A stretch of DNA of 64,000 nt from Marchantia polymorpha subsp. ruderalis (Eukaryota; Streptophyta; Marchantiopsida; Marchantiales; Marchantiaceae). Under the pieces are notes generated by a model that saw only the letters and a list, made by a program, of their open reading frames with translations, did not search any database and was not told the origin of the DNA. Within the stretch, counting starts at the first letter, position 1, and every line of letters begins with the position of its first letter. The DNA lies in assembly GCA_037833965.1 (NCBI GenBank), contig AP031352.1, positions 9,404,501 through 9,468,500 on the forward strand, in the 5' to 3' direction. The position numbers and the translations under genes were made by a program. Below are positions 45,895 through 58,130 of the stretch, piece after piece.

Positions 45895-46575
45895 CTAGAA
45901 ATCTCCTCCACCGCAATCTCCCATGTCGCCAATCATGTCTCCCACGAGCAATCCACCCAGAGCACCACCTACAAGACCGGCGCCGAATCCAGGTCCTCCC
46001 CTGCGAGGCCGCTGCTGCTGGTAGCCTCCACCGTACTGCGATTGTCGCTGACCGTAGCCGTACTGGGGAGCACCGTATTGACCACCATAGCCACCTCCGT
46101 AGCCTGGAGCATATGCACCCTGCTGCATATACGCGCTTTGCTGAGGGACGTGCATTTGGATGATCCTCTTCGCTCCGACCCTGATCGAAAGATTTAAGAC
46201 ACCTCTCAATTCTCCTGTGCGTTGACTCCTCACTTGGAATGCCATGATCTGAGGCTTGTCGTTGAACTTCTCATCGCCGGCAATTTCTTGAAGGGGAATC
46301 GTGACAGTTCCTACGAGCTTGTTCGACAAGAACCCATCGCTTATGACTTCGAGCGTGATGAAGTATCCGGGCTGGTGTAGCAGCCGATCGTCGCAGGTCA
46401 GCAAAAGCTTCGAGTTCCACGTAGGGTTCAAGCCGCCGGCCTTGTCCACCTTCGTCGACTTCTTTTGATTCGAGTAGATGTACGCCACAACGTAAAATTT
46501 GGGCGATCCGAAGGTCTTGGTCTTGCGCAATTCCCCTGCCGAAACGATGTTCACTTCCAAAGTCCTCTCCTCCAT
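45895..46575 (-). CDS. SRC2-type C2-domain protein
   Basis: 226 residues from the ATG at 46575, single exon. The N-terminal C2 domain (about residues 1-130) reads LEVNIVSAGELRKTKTFGS, FYVVAYI, GGLNPTWNSKLLLTCDD, FITLEVISDGFLSNKLVGTV and YLVR-type end strands. A Gly/Tyr/Gln-rich linker follows (GYGGGYGGQYGAPQYGYGQ), then a hydrophobic Gly-zipper C-terminus (GAGLVGGALGGLLVGDMIGD). This order is that of plant SRC2-like proteins, which associate with membranes and respond to stress or calcium. The usual Asp at the first calcium-binding loop is not evident (SPKFYV rather than KMDPYV), so calcium dependence is doubtful. A possible TATA element lies about 285 bp upstream of the ATG. Confidence 0.88.
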   Translation of the reverse strand: MEERTLEVNIVSAGELRKTKTFGSPKFYVVAYIYSNQKKSTKVDKAGGLNPTWNSKLLLTCDDRLLHQPGYFITLEVISDGFLSNKLVGTVTIPLQEIAGDEKFNDKPQIMAFQVRSQRTGELRGVLNLSIRVGAKRIIQMHVPQQSAYMQQGAYAPGYGGGYGGQYGAPQYGYGQRQSQYGGGYQQQRPRRGGPGFGAGLVGGALGGLLVGDMIGDMGDCGGGDF

Positions 46576-46857
46576 GATCGCCGACGCAATCACCCGACTC
46601 GACACTCCGGTGACAGAGGAAAACTTCGCCAAATTCGACTCCGCCTCGCAAATCGGTGAGCAAATCGGCTCGACTGCAGATGCACCCGAAAGGGACTCTC
46701 TTCCTCCTACTCACCAACTCACCAGACAACCCTAGTCGCGACGGGGTACAATTGCAAAGATAGCGAGAAATCTACGAAATCTTAAAATGTAAATGAGAAG
46801 GAGAAGTGTAAGCGCGAAGAATGTCGCCCTGATTTAGAAACCGTCTGACGCCCGGGG

Positions 46858-46865
46858 CTTATAAG
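46858..46865 (-). promoter_or_regulatory. Possible TATA element of the C2 gene
   Basis: CTTATAAG in otherwise GC-rich sequence, about 285 bp upstream of the C2 ATG. This would imply a leader of roughly 250 nt. Confidence 0.45.
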
Positions 46866-47595
46866 CGAACCGGAATCTGCGCATCGACGGGGTCTCATTG
46901 CGGTGCTGTCACTCTCAAAGGAATCCAAGCGACTTTGTTTCCCAGTTCCTGATCGTCTCGCAACACGGGGACGTAACGTGTGAAGCAGGCCCTCGCCCGT
47001 CGAGGGAGACAAGATACAGCGCAGGCGTGAAGCCAAATCTCTGGCTTGGCTGACAGCTGGCGGGCGCCACGCAGCAGCGAGGCCTGCTTCCTCGTTGTTT
47101 CCGGTTGCGATTCCGTCGAAAACGTCCGCCTTTTCGGCTTGCGGGACACTCGTTCTCCTTCGAAAAGCTTCTGCGGCGACGCTTTTTCGGTGTCGTCGAT
47201 GCAGAGCGCAAGCTCCCGGCAGCTTCCTGGGGCTGTGGATAAGTGCGAAGCGCCCGTCCGGAGCGCCAGGTTCCGGATATGGAATCTTCGCACGCGCCTC
47301 CGGAAACGCGTCCAGGTGAATGATCCGTCCACATCGGACCTCGGCGGGAAGGCTCGTGGGCTCCGCCCCCGCCGCTCCGGGCTTGTCTTTATCCTAACGG
47401 AAATTGGGAAATCACAGAGCGATTTGTGGCAGATTACTGTTGCTTCCTGCTCCCGATATCTGTTATCTGATCCGCTGACGGCATTCGGCCCAAGTCGCCC
47501 GGTCCACTGGGGTTTGCGACGATCCAGTGGACAAGGAGTAGATTGTTTCCCTCGCCCCTAACCCGTGACGACTCGACGCCCCTTCTCGTGTTCGT
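46866..47595. other. CpG-rich stretch upstream of the C2 gene
   Basis: Markedly GC- and CpG-rich compared with the rest of the window, so several frames on both strands stay open for 140-170 codons. None carries family features. It may be a promoter CpG-rich island or a young insertion. Confidence 0.4.
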
Positions 47596-48035
47596 GATAT
47601 TTAATATTGAGGAAGACAAATTATCCGAAGCTGTCTCCTGCTTCACAGTTAGCGGTGTTCACTGTGTTCTCTGCTTCTGATATTTAATATTGAGGAAGAC
47701 AGATTATCCGAAGCGGTCTCCTGCTTCAGAACTAACTGTGTTCTCTGCTTCTGATATTTAATATTGAGGAAGACAAATTGTCCGAAGCGGTCTCCTGCTT
47801 CATAGTTAGGCTAACTATGAAATTTAATATTGAGGAAGACAGATTGTCCGAAGCTGTCTCCTGCTCCATAGTTAGCAGTGGTGTCCTCTGCTTCTGGATT
47901 TTGAAATTGAGGAAGACATATTATCCAAAGCGGTCTCCTGCTTCAGAGTTAGCCGTGTCCTCTGCTTCTGATATTTAATATTGAGGAAAACAGATTATAT
48001 GAAGCTGTCTCCTGCTCCAGAGTTAGCGGTGTCCT
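47596..48035. repeat. Minisatellite, six units of about 66-83 bp
   Basis: Units start at 47596, 47679, 47753, 47819, 47896 and 47970. Each has GATATTTAATATTGAGGAAG, ATTATCCGAAGCGGTCTCCT and GTTCTCTGCTTCT with small changes. The diverged units and uneven lengths indicate an old array. Confidence 0.9.
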
Positions 48036-48325
48036 ATGGGAGTTGCTGGGGCTGAGACAAGAGGTGAGAAGAGGGGCCCTGGGTCCTGATTTTCTTTCGA
48101 GGCTTTGGACAGAGATGATAATGCCGAAACCTTTCCGGGAGGTGTTCCGCAGATTCTGGAGCTGCAGGAAAACTAGTCTAAGTACTGTACCTTCCGTAGG
48201 ATCCTGGGAGTGGAGTGGATAAATTTTCCAAGTTTGGTGTCGGCATGGGATTTCTCCACGTCGTCTCATTCTCGCTCCGACTTTTTTGCCCTCCGTGTAG
48301 GGATGGATGCTCACGGGTCGGCTAA

Positions 48326-48450
48326 CGGCTATCTGAGGCCGAAAACTATACGAAAACTTGGACCGACTCTGCGTTTTCGGTCGATTATTTCGGCTGATTC
48401 ATTCGAAATTATCCCCCAAAATGCCGAAATGCGTTTTCGGCCGATAGCCG
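48326..48450. repeat. Foldback with 18-bp arms
   Basis: CGGCTATC-TGA-GGCCGAAAAC at 48326-48346 pairs with GTTTTCGGCCGATAGCCG at 48433-48450. The interior carries further TTTTCGG/CCGAAA words. Possibly a small foldback transposon. Confidence 0.65.
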
Positions 48451-48459
48451 ACGGCTAGA

Positions 48460-51400
48460 CGGCTAAATTTGAGTTACTAGCCGGCTAGCCCTTTGTATCG
48501 GGTTAACCGAAGATTAGCCTGCTACGTGACCATGCCTACTTCCGTGCACGTACCGGGGTACCCCTTGCTGAATCAGTACGCTGCGATCGATGTCTGCCAT
48601 CGTTTGTGATTCAGGCCGGAATCTGAGATTCCAACCTTTCGCTGACGTTGCCCGGTGACTCCCCTTCGTCCGTTCAGCATGTGCTACACTTTCTCCATAA
48701 CTCTAAGACTCGTTATGATCCAATATTTGATTCTCCAATATACATGAAATGAACAGGTTCTAAACTCCGGAAGATACGATTACTTTCTCTGCTCTGCGGA
48801 GAGAAAAGATATAGCACCGCAAGTTCCAGGAATGTGAAGCTGCTGAAATATGTGGGCGTGGATTAGACAGCTAATTGGACAGACAGGTATAATATATTTT
48901 CTCTTTTCATAAATTAGACACTTTGAAAGCAGCTCCTAAAACAGTCTTCGTGCGCGGCACCAAGAGAGACCCTTGACCCCAGGAGGGCCCATCCTGCAAA
49001 GCCCATCCCTTTCATTTGACTGATGTGTGATTTATTCTTCAATAGCTACCGCGTCGAGGATAACGACAGCACAGTACCCACGGAGATTCAGAGTTGGAGT
49101 GTAGAACACACACCGTCACACCTCTTGAGGAAGCTTCCCATCGGAGGGACGACATAGAACTATCTTCAATCATACATAATGCAATGAGTCCGGAGCAGGT
49201 ACTTTGAGCTGAGTGTTGCGAGGTTGCGAGGCTTTGCCGACTTTAGCTGACGTAAGACGAGGAGGAGGAGGAGGAGGAGCTAGCGTCGGCGTCCACCATC
49301 GCAGAGTACGGTGATCGGACTGCATAGTGGATAATTCGTGTCTTTCTGTACAACGTCAACTTTCCATCATCCATGATCGCTAGTGCAGTACGTGGAGATG
49401 CGTTTCAGAGCATCTTCGGAATCTTGCAGTTGACCGCTGACTCGTAAACCTCGATAAGTGTCAAGTGTGGCGTGAAAACTATGCGCCGATCCGTTCCTAC
49501 CGCTCACACAAAAATTTCAAGCTGTTTGTCGGTACAACATCGTACAACAGCGAAGCGAGCTCTCACGGTTGGAGAAAGTCATTGATCTGTGCAGTTTTTA
49601 ACAATTGCAGACCTTGAGAGAACTGGTCCCCTTTCCACGGCCCCTGATGTCATCAATCAATCTCAGGCTGCAAGCATCACAATGTCCTCATGACTCGACA
49701 GTAAATTGCTACAAGTCAAGCCGTGAGCTGTATTCAAAGACCTCGGCCTGTACTTGGTTTGAGTGGCCTCGATCGCAACCAGCCGCATTTTCATCCGATG
49801 ATCGAGTACTCAGGCCGGACACAACGTTCGACCTGAACTCCTCGAAATTCTGCGACTTTGATCTCTCCCACTTGCACATCGATGTCTACGTGCAAATGAC
49901 TGCACCTGAAACTAAATCCATGTTATTCTAGCATCCTCAAACCTGAAGCTGCCGGACTCCAGATTGAAGGGCGTGCAACACTCTTTGTAGCGATTTTCAG
50001 CCCGTACAAACATCACGAGCTACGAGATTAACTGGCCCAGGCCGATACTTTTGATTTGCGAGAACGTGGCCAGAAGCGAAAGTTGATCCGTACTCTCACT
50101 ATCTGATCGAGAGGTACTACCACAGCCTTGCGTCAACACACAGGAGCTTCTCGTGTCGTCAACCTCGCCTGGACTTTCCATGGAAGTCCGAATCCTGCGC
50201 GCCATCATCGAAACAATATTCAGCTTCATTATTTCCGGTGCATCGGAATTACATCTCAGCAAGATTTAAATGAGCGCAGGAAGCACCCGCCTGCTTGAAC
50301 GTAACTGCCACGTAAATACTAGTCCACATCTTCTTTTCACTTGCATACATCCATCGACTTTCTACTGCGAGATCCGTTGTTCGATGATGGCGAAAAATCT
50401 ACAAAAAGCTAAGGTGGAGACAACAGTGCATGAGAGTCAGTTTACCTCTACTCCGGAAGTCATTGCACTTCGTTCAGCTTTGACAACTGATACCATATCT
50501 ATTGGATTCGATGGTGAAAATTTATGTATTCATCTGCTACGGCATGACAAAAAGTGCCTTCTTAATGATTTAAGTTTTTGTCCAGCGACCATTCCTTGCA
50601 ATCCATTTTCATAACCAATTCTTAGCTCTGAGAAAGCCTGTGTTTCAACGTTACTCGATCAAAGCTAGGAAATTTTCTGTTCTGATTTGCAACCAAAGCT
50701 GGCTAAGCGCGTCTTGGTTTCTATTCTCTCTGAGCCTCTTCTTGTTCTCTTCTCAGCGAGAATCGATGGAGAATCATGAACTGGCGAGTTTCAACTAGAT
50801 TAAGTGTTTGACTGAGTGAGCAATAGTTATGCTGGCGTAGCTCCGAATGTCAGCTGGTAATAGGATGACAATTTTTTTGATTTGCCAATAAATGAAACTA
50901 CCTTGTCTCCCGTATCTGGTAAAATATATGTACATTAAGACGTGTTTTCAGGCTGAACTGTGTGTTGCTATGTCGTGCAGACAGCGAATTTCTCAACCTT
51001 TGTGGCAGTGAGATATTTTCAGGTATGCACCAGATATATCTTTATGTTCATGAATCTGTTCTTACGTACAGGAGTGGTCATTATATTCTGAAGACTACAC
51101 CTTTGACCGGTATCTGAGCACTGGCTTTGTGTGGCTATCCGTTCTTTAATAATTTCGGTTGAACTGATATCAAGTGTTATGTAGACTCTCGAAGTTTGAC
51201 ACAGGCTTCCGTTCAAGATCCCTCGTGTTTTCTTAGAAAGAGTGTTGTGGATAACTCCTTGGAAAAAAATTTGGACAACGATATTAGTTGGAGTCATAGC
51301 TCTAGTCCATACCGTTGCTTGTATTCTGCTCACCTTGACATGGTTGAGATCAATCAATCGAGATCCATCAACGGTAGGTTAATACAAAATATTGATGATT

Positions 51401-51540
51401 TGCTAGGGTTCAAGAGGTTTTCAAGAGGTTCCTCATCTGGTAAATTTCTATTAGGAGGATGACATCTGTGGTCTCAGAGTCCTAACTGGGATTACGTACA
51501 ATTCTATTCCGTGCAAAACAAGATATATTCGAATCACTTC
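48460..51540. other. Intergenic, nothing firm
   Basis: Contains a (GAG)7 microsatellite at 49259-49279 and several open frames of about 100 codons (49605-49931, 50270-50614 on plus; 50262-50020 on minus). None has recognisable domains. I do not call genes here. Confidence 0.35.
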
Positions 51541-51549
51541 GAGTTCTCA

Positions 51550-52580
51550 CTTGAGCCAGCATGAACAGACCAGTGCTTGCCGTCCAACAACTTCTGAGCA
51601 ACAACCACCCGTTTAGACAAATCATTGTCGACCTCGATGCGGATAGCCTTCTCCAGTGACACCCAATTGTTTAAAAATGAGGATCGGGTAAGCCTTTGTT
51701 GTACATCGCGTCAGCTGAGAAAATTCAGATGACATCGCTGTGGACGACCACGAAGAGCTTGATTCCCGGAAAAGAGGAAACCAGGTTCAAATAATCTGGT
51801 GCTGGAATTCGAGTCATCGAACGATATCGATGACTACAAACTGGAAGGATATTCCTACTCGGTAGGATCATTTGTGGGCAGGTTGAGGGTCAACAAACTT
51901 CTCAATCCAATTCCAGAGGGGAGAAGATGTGTCAGCGTTGGTTCGCTGATAGATCCATGAATGCAATTTACTTCCGCAGAAGTCTAATTCCGCTTGATAA
52001 TCAACCGCAGAAATTTGACGGAAGATGGCCCTTGAATTTGTCATGCAAAAGATCCAATACCTGCAATTGTTTCTGCTAAAATTTCCAACCTAGAATTACT
52101 CCTTCCAACCGATCATGACTGAGAATCAAACTCAGAAGGCAAGACAGATGGTGTGCAAGCCAGGGAAGACTTCAACGCCCCATATTACTATTATTATGGC
52201 CGATATCCAATCACTCCAAACGTTCACTACGCCCCAAACTGTGAGGAATACTCCCACTGAATAGAGTACCCCTAGATTTCAGATACGGGTTCCTCCAAAT
52301 CTCCGATTCCGGGCGTAATCGGAGTTCATCTTCTAGTTCATGAAAATCCTGTCCGAAAGAAGATAAATTTGAACAGTTGCTAAGCGAGGCTGGCATTGGA
52401 TAGTCAGTCAATTTCTGTTTCTCAGAAGCTCTGTAAGTATTTTAAATGCACTAAGTTCCTCGGAGGTGACTCTCGTCAGTAACATTGGCTCAGGAACATA
52501 TATTTTCTTACCTCACACTGCCCAACTTCTGGTGGAATGCTTCCGCTGAGCTTGATTTGTTAAATTGCATGCATGGAAGG
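51550..52580 (-). pseudogene. Degenerate LRR receptor gene
   Basis: Minus-strand pieces keep the plant LRR pattern but shift frame and hit stops: KLSGSIPPEVGQCE (about 52550-52510), ASLSNCSNLSSF and LFSGSIPHSLGRSERLE (52390-52211), then LLSLILSHDRLEGVIL, LQVLDLLHDKFKGHLPSNF and FMDLSANQ (about 52150-51950). Downstream, at 51860-51550, a different protein-like sequence follows with one frameshift (NLVSSFPGIKLFVVVHSDV, then NNWVSLEKAIRIEVDNDLSK); I do not recognise it. No kinase motifs seen. It may be a dead relative of the intact receptor at the window start. Confidence 0.6.
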
Positions 52581-53485
52581 TTCCGAAAGCCTGTGAGAAT
52601 TCTCCCTAGTCGGACAGTGGCTCCTAAAATGGATGTATCTGGAACATCTAGTGGGCTTACAAACCATTTCTGCGTAATCTATGAACCTCGGATGTGAGAC
52701 ACACAACAAGCTCGACCTCGAAAATCTTCATAATTACTGAAACGCTCAAAATAAGGATCGTCCCCGTACACCATTGTTAAGGTTATGGGCGAACTTAAGA
52801 GGGTTTATTTTGCAATTGCTCAACGTGCTCTTCAATTATTGGAGTTATGCATGTGATGTCACTCATGTGCACATGTTTTTTGGACATCACTGCCATGAGT
52901 GATGTCCGAAAATCAAAATATCTGCAACATGCGAAACCTGTGGAAGCATAAGGCGGGTGAAGCATGTGAGCCGAGGGGTGCTAAAACTAGTAGTGAAGAA
53001 CCTGAGGTGTTCATGTTATGACTGCAATAGGACAATATTGCACTTGATTTCATCGGCCTCAACTTCGAGGATATGATCAGATCATACTTATTATTTTGTT
53101 TCTCCATAGGGGGAGCGGAGAATCTGTTGGCCACTCATGACTGAATGTGGAAGGACAAAATCGTACTGAAAACCTATTTTTGATGCGCATTGCACACGTG
53201 GAGGTATTGTTGATAATATGTGCTGACCAACTTGAGATGCAGAAAATCCTAACCCATTCCGAAATCAAAACACTTGAACATACCTAAAAGATTCATGTAT
53301 GGGATCACTCTTAGATGTCAACGTCATACATGTTTCCATAAGAATTCTTATAATGTGTGTTTGACTTCAAAAGTAATTCTCATAATGTTCACAAAGTAAT
53401 ATTAGCAAAGATGTTTGGTTAATTGATATCTTGGAAGATGATAGTTCTGGTTTACCTTATCATGAAATTTGTAAATTACAGTTTC
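52581..53485. other. Intergenic, nothing recognised
   Basis: Only short featureless frames. Confidence 0.4.
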
Positions 53486-53970
53486 TAGAGTTGTCTTGTT
53501 GATGCGACACAAGCTATTGTGGTAGTGGATTGTATCATAATCTATAGTTAAAATCTCAATTTTTATTATTTAGAGTTGACTATTATATAAGACACAAATT
53601 GTATTTTTGTATTTTTTCCTATCCATTGTATCATAATCTATAGTTGAAATTTCAATTCTTATGATTTAGAGTTGACTCGTTTATACAACACAACCTATAG
53701 TTATAGATTGTATTTTTTCCGATCCATTATATCATAATCTATAATTGAAGTCTCAATTCTTATGATTTAGACTTCACTCATTGATACGACACTTCTTGTT
53801 GTGGTAGTGAATTGTACTTTTTCCAATCCATTGTATCATGATCTATATTTGAACTCTCAATTCTTATGATTTAGAGTTCTCTTGTTCATACAACACAATA
53901 TGTTGCAGGGATTATACTTTTCTCTATTATATGATAATTTCTTGTTGAACTTTCAATTTAGATGATGAAA
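53486..53970. repeat. Tandem repeat, about 100-bp unit, four copies plus partial ends
   Basis: Units begin at about 53528, 53623, 53724 and 53828 with CATTGTATCATAATCTATAG, followed by CTCAATTCTTATGATTTAGA and GTTGACTCGTT. Satellite-like, AT-rich, diverged. Confidence 0.8.
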
Positions 53971-55524
53971 ATGAAATTTGTTGAGCAATTAAAAGTTTTG
54001 TTCATTGTTTATCATTAACTCCTTTCAAATTTGATACCTCAAGACTCGTTTGAACTCAAGACTTCTGCTCCACTCATTTTCATGATAGATATTTGAAGAT
54101 CGTAAAATTTTTTAATATATTCATAGATACATATTTTATTTTTCAAATTTCATAACTTTATTCTTGTAATTTGAATAGAATTCATTGTTTGAAACTTTTG
54201 TATAAATATTTCTTGCATTCCACTTCATGAAATGATAACACCTCATTGTGAAAGCATTTTCTTTCACGTTGTGTACCATGTGAGAACCTAATTCGTAAAT
54301 AAGATCTCATGAACATTTCTACAATATAATTAAAAACATGAAAATGTGATAAATGAATATTCATCATCATTGTTTATATCTCTAAAATTTTTATCGCTCT
54401 ACTCTCTTTGTAAGCTTCTACCTTACAAGATTTTCCATTCAAAACAAAAGTTGTTTAATCTTTTATCTTTTGAAAACGTATCCTATTTGATTATGATGCA
54501 TCAATAAGAGTTGATGCATCATAATCTGTTGGACTTGGGAAGCTTGAACTTAAGTTTCAACTTCCATTTTTCCAACTCTCTCTCTCTATTTTCTCATTCT
54601 CTATTGTAAAATTTTTATTTTCCAAGGCTTCCTGTTTGATACATTCATCTACTATCGCTTTTTTAATTTTTTCATCTACTTCATGATTGCATTAAAATTC
54701 TCATTCATATCGATTGATGTTACCATGTTTCCTCACATTTATTCTAATACAAAGTAAGTATAATCATTATTTGACCTTTTGACAAATGAGTCACAAAAGA
54801 TAAAGGTGATTCTATCACAGCTCTATAGTACTAATTTTTTATAATTACTAACAAAAAAATATCTCCACGATCTTTATTGTCGAGAAACTGTTCTAATCTC
54901 TACATAAATATTGAATCAAATCAGAATATGTGGTTTACTATTCAAATTCATGAAACATTCAGTACATAATGTATATGGTACAATCACAAGTCTCTCCATA
55001 ACTATTAATTAAAAGAACCAGTGGCACTCTCGACTCCATCACTCTAGTCATAAAATCTACATCCTAACAAGCCACAAGGTACATCAAAAAATGATGTTTC
55101 TCCATGCAACAAAGGTAATTATTTAATAGATTAGAATAATCGGCTAGTGCGGTACTGGATTCCTATAAAATTCATCCATATCTGCAAAACCATAATTTTA
55201 CTCTTTTTCCTCTCTCTATACATGTAGATTAATGACATTTGTCAACCTCTATACACTCTCAACAATTGCATCATCATTCACTTGCTATTTCATGAAGAGT
55301 AATCTACACTAAAGTAAATAGTAAAGTCATTTTGATACCATTGTAACACAAACGCTTAGAGAAAAACTCATTCAAAAATAAAAATATAAACTTTGAAGAT
55401 GAGAGATCACAATAATGATTCTCTTTTTCTTTCTATCGCTCGAAGTAACAAGTACAATGAGATAAAATCTTGTCCCAACCATCCATCTCACTCTTAGTGG
55501 AAGTATAACGTTGCGGATAACTCT

Positions 55525-55681
55525 AACAAGCACATTGATTACTAACGTGACGCTCCCAACTAACACATTTAATCTTTACCTAACAAGCACACGGATTGCT
55601 AAACGTGGCGCTGTCAACTAACACATATACTCTCTACATATCAAGCACGCAGATTGTTGACGTGGTAGTTATGACAAGTGC
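55525..55681. repeat. 57-bp tandem repeat, nearly three copies
   Basis: Copies headed AACAAGCACATTGATTACTA, AACAAGCACACGGATTGCTA and ATCAAGCACGCAGATTGTTG, with CGTGRCGCT and CAACTAACACAT. Related words reappear near 56860-56950. Confidence 0.75.
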
Positions 55682-58011
55682 ACGCTAAAGTAACTATATA
55701 AACATTTTGAGTAACCTCTACTTTAGTTCTAACTAACTAAATATGATTATTCGTAATGATCAAATTGTTTATTGAAAAAAATATGTAATTAAACCTAGAT
55801 TTTTCACTCATTTTTATAAGAAAGTCCATTGGCATAGTGCAATCAAATGTCTTGCATTTAATCTTGTGAGTTATGCCCAAATCAATGTTACACGAGACTA
55901 GGAATTGGATCAACATGGACCAAACCTATTTCAAATTTACTTCTAAGAACAATTGAAATTTATTGTTGGACTCACAAAATAAGAATTTTATCCCATGATG
56001 GATTGGTACATGGTATATAATGAATTGTAAAATCTTCTTGTGCTACAGACTGAAGTTATCATGTGGTTTTCTTTTTTTGAATTCTTGGACTTTTAAACTA
56101 AGCTTATGAAGATGCAAACTCATCTTCATAAACTTAACTACAATATGCATAATTTTTCTTTTAGTTTATGTTATTTAGTTATGAAGATTATCATGATTTT
56201 CATACTTAAATAGAATAAAGTAATAACATTAAAACTTAAACTTTTTTGCCAATCTATTTAGAAATAAATAAATATAAACATTTATAGATATTTAATAAAT
56301 AATTTTGTATCTTACATTGAAATAATTATTACTATATAAAAACCAAATCTTTGAGTATGATACAAATCAATAGTTTGAGTGAAGTAATTTATTAAAAAAT
56401 CAAATTTTCATAAACTAACTTCAAATTATATTGTTGATATAAATTAAATTCAACATGAGTGTTGGAAAAAAAGTTATATGTTGCTTGACTAAAGTTAAGC
56501 AACATATACTAAAAATTTTGAAAAGATATTCATATCATTGACTATGCATAGTTTCATACTAGTCTCATTCAAATCAAATGATGTTGTAGTATGCAATAAA
56601 GTTCAAATTTTTATGATTTGGAGATATATAATAATTGTTAATCTACAAAGTAAATATATTTGTGTATAATTTTTTTATCATCCATTATTACACTAATGAT
56701 TAAAAAATAAACTTGTTCAAAATTAAAATAAATTTATTAAGTATAACTAAAATGATCAAATCTCTAGTTATTTAAAATTTCCATTATATACAAGAGTATA
56801 AAATCTAATCTTTATTAATCATTTCACTTTTAATGAATTGATGACATGACACATTATTCCAACAAGCATACATATTAATGACATAATGATTTGAACGAAT
56901 AATTCCATTTCTTACTTAACATGCACACACATTGCTAGGTGTTGCTTTTGAGAAACATATTTATTTTTTAACTATCAAACTCAAATAACTATAATCATGT
57001 ATTATTTATAGATCTACATTTTGTAAATAGAATTAATAATGAACTTAAATCAATTCTATTTAATTTTTAGCTTATTATACATGAAAACTTGCCAGAATTT
57101 TTCCAACCTCAAATCAAATTTGCACACAAAATAGTATATTAAGATATATTTTTACCCTTTCTGAATTATCTTTCAAGTAAATTATGTATAAAAAATTCTT
57201 TTAATAATAAATAAATGATTTGAATGATAATTTGTATTTAGAAAATTTTAAAATTTGATGTTTAAAAAAAATTAATAAAAACCTTAAACAATTCTACTAG
57301 CAAAATTTATATTATCAAAATGCAAAATATTTTACAATAATTTAATATTTGTATATTCGATCATATTATATAAATTTTTGTGTTTACAAAATAAAATGAT
57401 GAATAGATAGTATTTTTATTTTTTCATATTTTATAAGTATTTTTGTGGTATTAAAGATATGAAGTTTTATTCTTTTTAATTCATGATAAAATTATCAATT
57501 GATGATAAAAATATGGCAATTTAAATTTTGTCTTTATATATTTTGATCATAGATAATTATTTTAGCAATTGATCTGATTTTTCTTTCACGAACTATTTGT
57601 TTACAATAATGTTCATTTAAAATTGTGAATGAAAATAATAATAATATAAATATACTCAAATTTTTATAGATTTATATATATTTATATGAGTAATAAGTAT
57701 TAAATTTTGAAATTATAACAAAAAAATTCTATAATGATCGATGGAAATATTAATAAAAATTTATTTGATTCAAAAAATTAATAAAAGATTATTTTACAAT
57801 TTTAATTATACTTTATGCAATCTTACGAAAAAAATAGTTGATTAAGATTTATATTATATATTTAAGATTATAAAAACATTAAAATATATTGAAAAAAAAA
57901 ACTTTTTAATATTTCATTATCAAAAAATTAAAATTTAAACATAGTCTATAATTAAAGTGGTATTAAGAATATTTATTTGTTAAAACTAATGTATTTGATT
58001 TCAACAACAGT

Positions 58012-58130
58012 TGTGACCTGCTCAAAAAAGAGAACATTGAGTAGTGACAACTGAAAGTATATAGAAAGTTATCGGCCATCAACGAACATATTATCAAAGA
58101 AAATTGGAAAGTGGTCTTCCGATATTTGTA
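58012..58130 (+). repeat. Dispersed repeat, copy 2 (AT-shifted)
   Basis: Aligned with 18236-18366. Many differences are C-to-T or G-to-A relative to copy 1 (for example AAAGTCGAGAGAAAG versus AAAGTATATAGAAAG), as expected after deamination of methylated DNA. Confidence 0.55.

Noticed and set aside
46895-47561. Overlapping open frames of 140-170 codons on both strands
   Set aside because: CpG-rich DNA has few stop codons. None of the translations shows a domain or a conserved motif.
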